DNA from: JBFJVZ01 sp041623895
GTDB lineage: Bacteria; Planctomycetota; Planctomycetia; Pirellulales; Pirellulaceae
Direction: 5' to 3'
DNA: 6,539 nt
NCBI GenBank assembly: GCA_041623895.1
Contig: JBFJVZ010000418.1
Location: 1 to 6,539, forward strand
Shown here: piece after piece, positions 5,890 through 6,539 of the stretch
Layout of the letters: each line of letters begins with the position of its first letter
Position numbering within the stretch: position 1 is the first letter of the stretch
Made by a program: the position numbers and the translations under genes
The notes under the pieces: model-generated
The model's input: the letters and a program-made list of their open reading frames with translations, nothing else
What the model was told of the DNA's origin: nothing
Database searches by the model: none

Positions 5890-6539
5890 CTAATTCAGTT
5901 CCACGATATTGATACCGGGGAGCAGTTCCTGCTCCTCGCGATCGAATTTCATTTCGCGAATATAAAGATTCTTCAGATTGGGCATCTTGGACAGGACCTC
6001 CAGGACTTTTTCCCTGTAGGCGTCCGAGAAAAAGATCGCGTTATCGCGACGCGCATCGTTGTGCCATCCGATCCAGAGATCCGTGACCGATTTGCACAAT
6101 TGCAAAGTAGCAAGTTTTTCTCGCCTGATTGGAGCGTTGAAAATCTTCAGCCTACGAATGCTGATGTCATCGATGGGCTGCAACGTCGTCACTTTGGTAC
6201 TGGAAAGGTCGAGCACGTCGAGGTTCGTGAAATACATGCCGAGAATTTCAAGCGTGGAGTCGTCGGCAAAGCCGGTCCCAATCTCTTGTGTGTCGGCCGG
6301 GGCAAGGCTGATGTTGCGGATCCCCGGCAAAACTGCAGCAAGGCGAAGATTGCGGTGCAGTCCAAGTTTCGATCTGGTGTTTTCGAAGGAAAGTGATGGA
6401 AAACGTGGATTGCCCAATTCGTCCAAGTCGGTAGGTGTCCCGATGATGTTAACATCCGCCGCCAGCAATTGCCGCCAGACGGTGGCAATCGTTTGATGCT
6501 CTTGGTTCTTCTTTAGCGACTCGTCGATGACCTTCGCCC
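5890..6539 (-). CDS. leucine-rich-repeat-like hypothetical protein, C-terminal part (runs off the right edge)
   Basis: The frame is open from the right edge to a TAG at 5892-5890, giving 215 residues with no convincing internal start. The in-frame TTG at 6468 is preceded by coding-like sequence (AKVIDESLKKNQEHQTIATVWRQ), so the gene starts beyond the window. Strand-like segments occur at fairly regular intervals: IRNISLAPA, LDVLDLSSTKV, IRRLKIFNAPI, VTDLWIGWH and LKNLYIREMKF. These fit degenerate leucine-rich repeats, of which planctomycete genomes encode many. LRRs bind proteins or other ligands; the partner here is unknown. No signal peptide or membrane segment can be judged because the N-terminus is missing. 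It precedes the PanE-type gene by 50 bp on the same strand and may be co-transcribed, without an evident functional link. Confidence 0.7.
   Translation of the reverse strand, partial: AKVIDESLKKNQEHQTIATVWRQLLAADVNIIGTPTDLDELGNPRFPSLSFENTRSKLGLHRNLRLAAVLPGIRNISLAPADTQEIGTGFADDSTLEILGMYFTNLDVLDLSSTKVTTLQPIDDISIRRLKIFNAPIRREKLATLQLCKSVTDLWIGWHNDARRDNAIFFSDAYREKVLEVLSKMPNLKNLYIREMKFDREEQELLPGINIVELN

Noticed and set aside
5833..6396. A 187-codon plus-strand open frame
   Set aside because: It overlaps the LRR-like gene in antisense. The minus-strand frame has leucine-rich periodicity and continues to the window edge, so the plus-strand frame is a shadow.

Overview
The window looks like chromosomal DNA from a planctomycete of the Pirellulaceae/Rhodopirellula type. 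This is inferred from moderate GC, several Sec-exported proteins, a DUF1111-type di-heme protein, a secreted beta-propeller protein of a kind I associate with Planctomycetes/Verrucomicrobia, an LRR-like protein, loose gene spacing and mostly weak Shine-Dalgarno sites. No rRNA, tRNA, CRISPR array, transposase or integrase is visible.

Layout from left to right: (a) positions 1-255, minus strand, hold the N-terminus of a SIR2-like NAD-binding/NADase-type protein cut by the window edge. Its family is frequent in anti-phage defence. (b) A 181-bp divergent spacer follows. (c) Three plus-strand genes come next: a secreted di-heme oxidoreductase (437-2092), a secreted alpha/beta-hydrolase of the BD-FAE/esterase type (2261-3157), and a secreted beta-propeller protein with an N-terminal regulatory-like domain (3220-4599, possibly from 3202). 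The last two are only about 44-62 bp apart and may be co-transcribed. All three products appear to leave the cytoplasm, so the block may serve extracytoplasmic substrate processing, but no shared pathway can be read from the sequence. (d) A 304-bp convergent intergenic region (4600-4903) contains the most structured non-coding DNA of the window. It has a perfect 22-bp inverted pair of palindromes, each beginning with GTAG (the signature of RAYT-linked REP/BIME elements), a 14-bp fold-back with one mismatch, and an exact 11-bp direct repeat that brackets about 240 bp including both. (e) Two minus-strand genes end the window: a PanE/ApbA-type ketopantoate reductase-family protein (4904-5839), and upstream of it the C-terminal part of an LRR-like protein (5890 to the right edge). 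The two are 50 bp apart and may share a transcript.

The coding genes are mostly recognisable families. The items worth a second look are the REP/BIME-like element and its possible target-site duplication, the truncated SIR2 gene whose neighbourhood lies outside the window, and the uncharacterised secreted propeller family.
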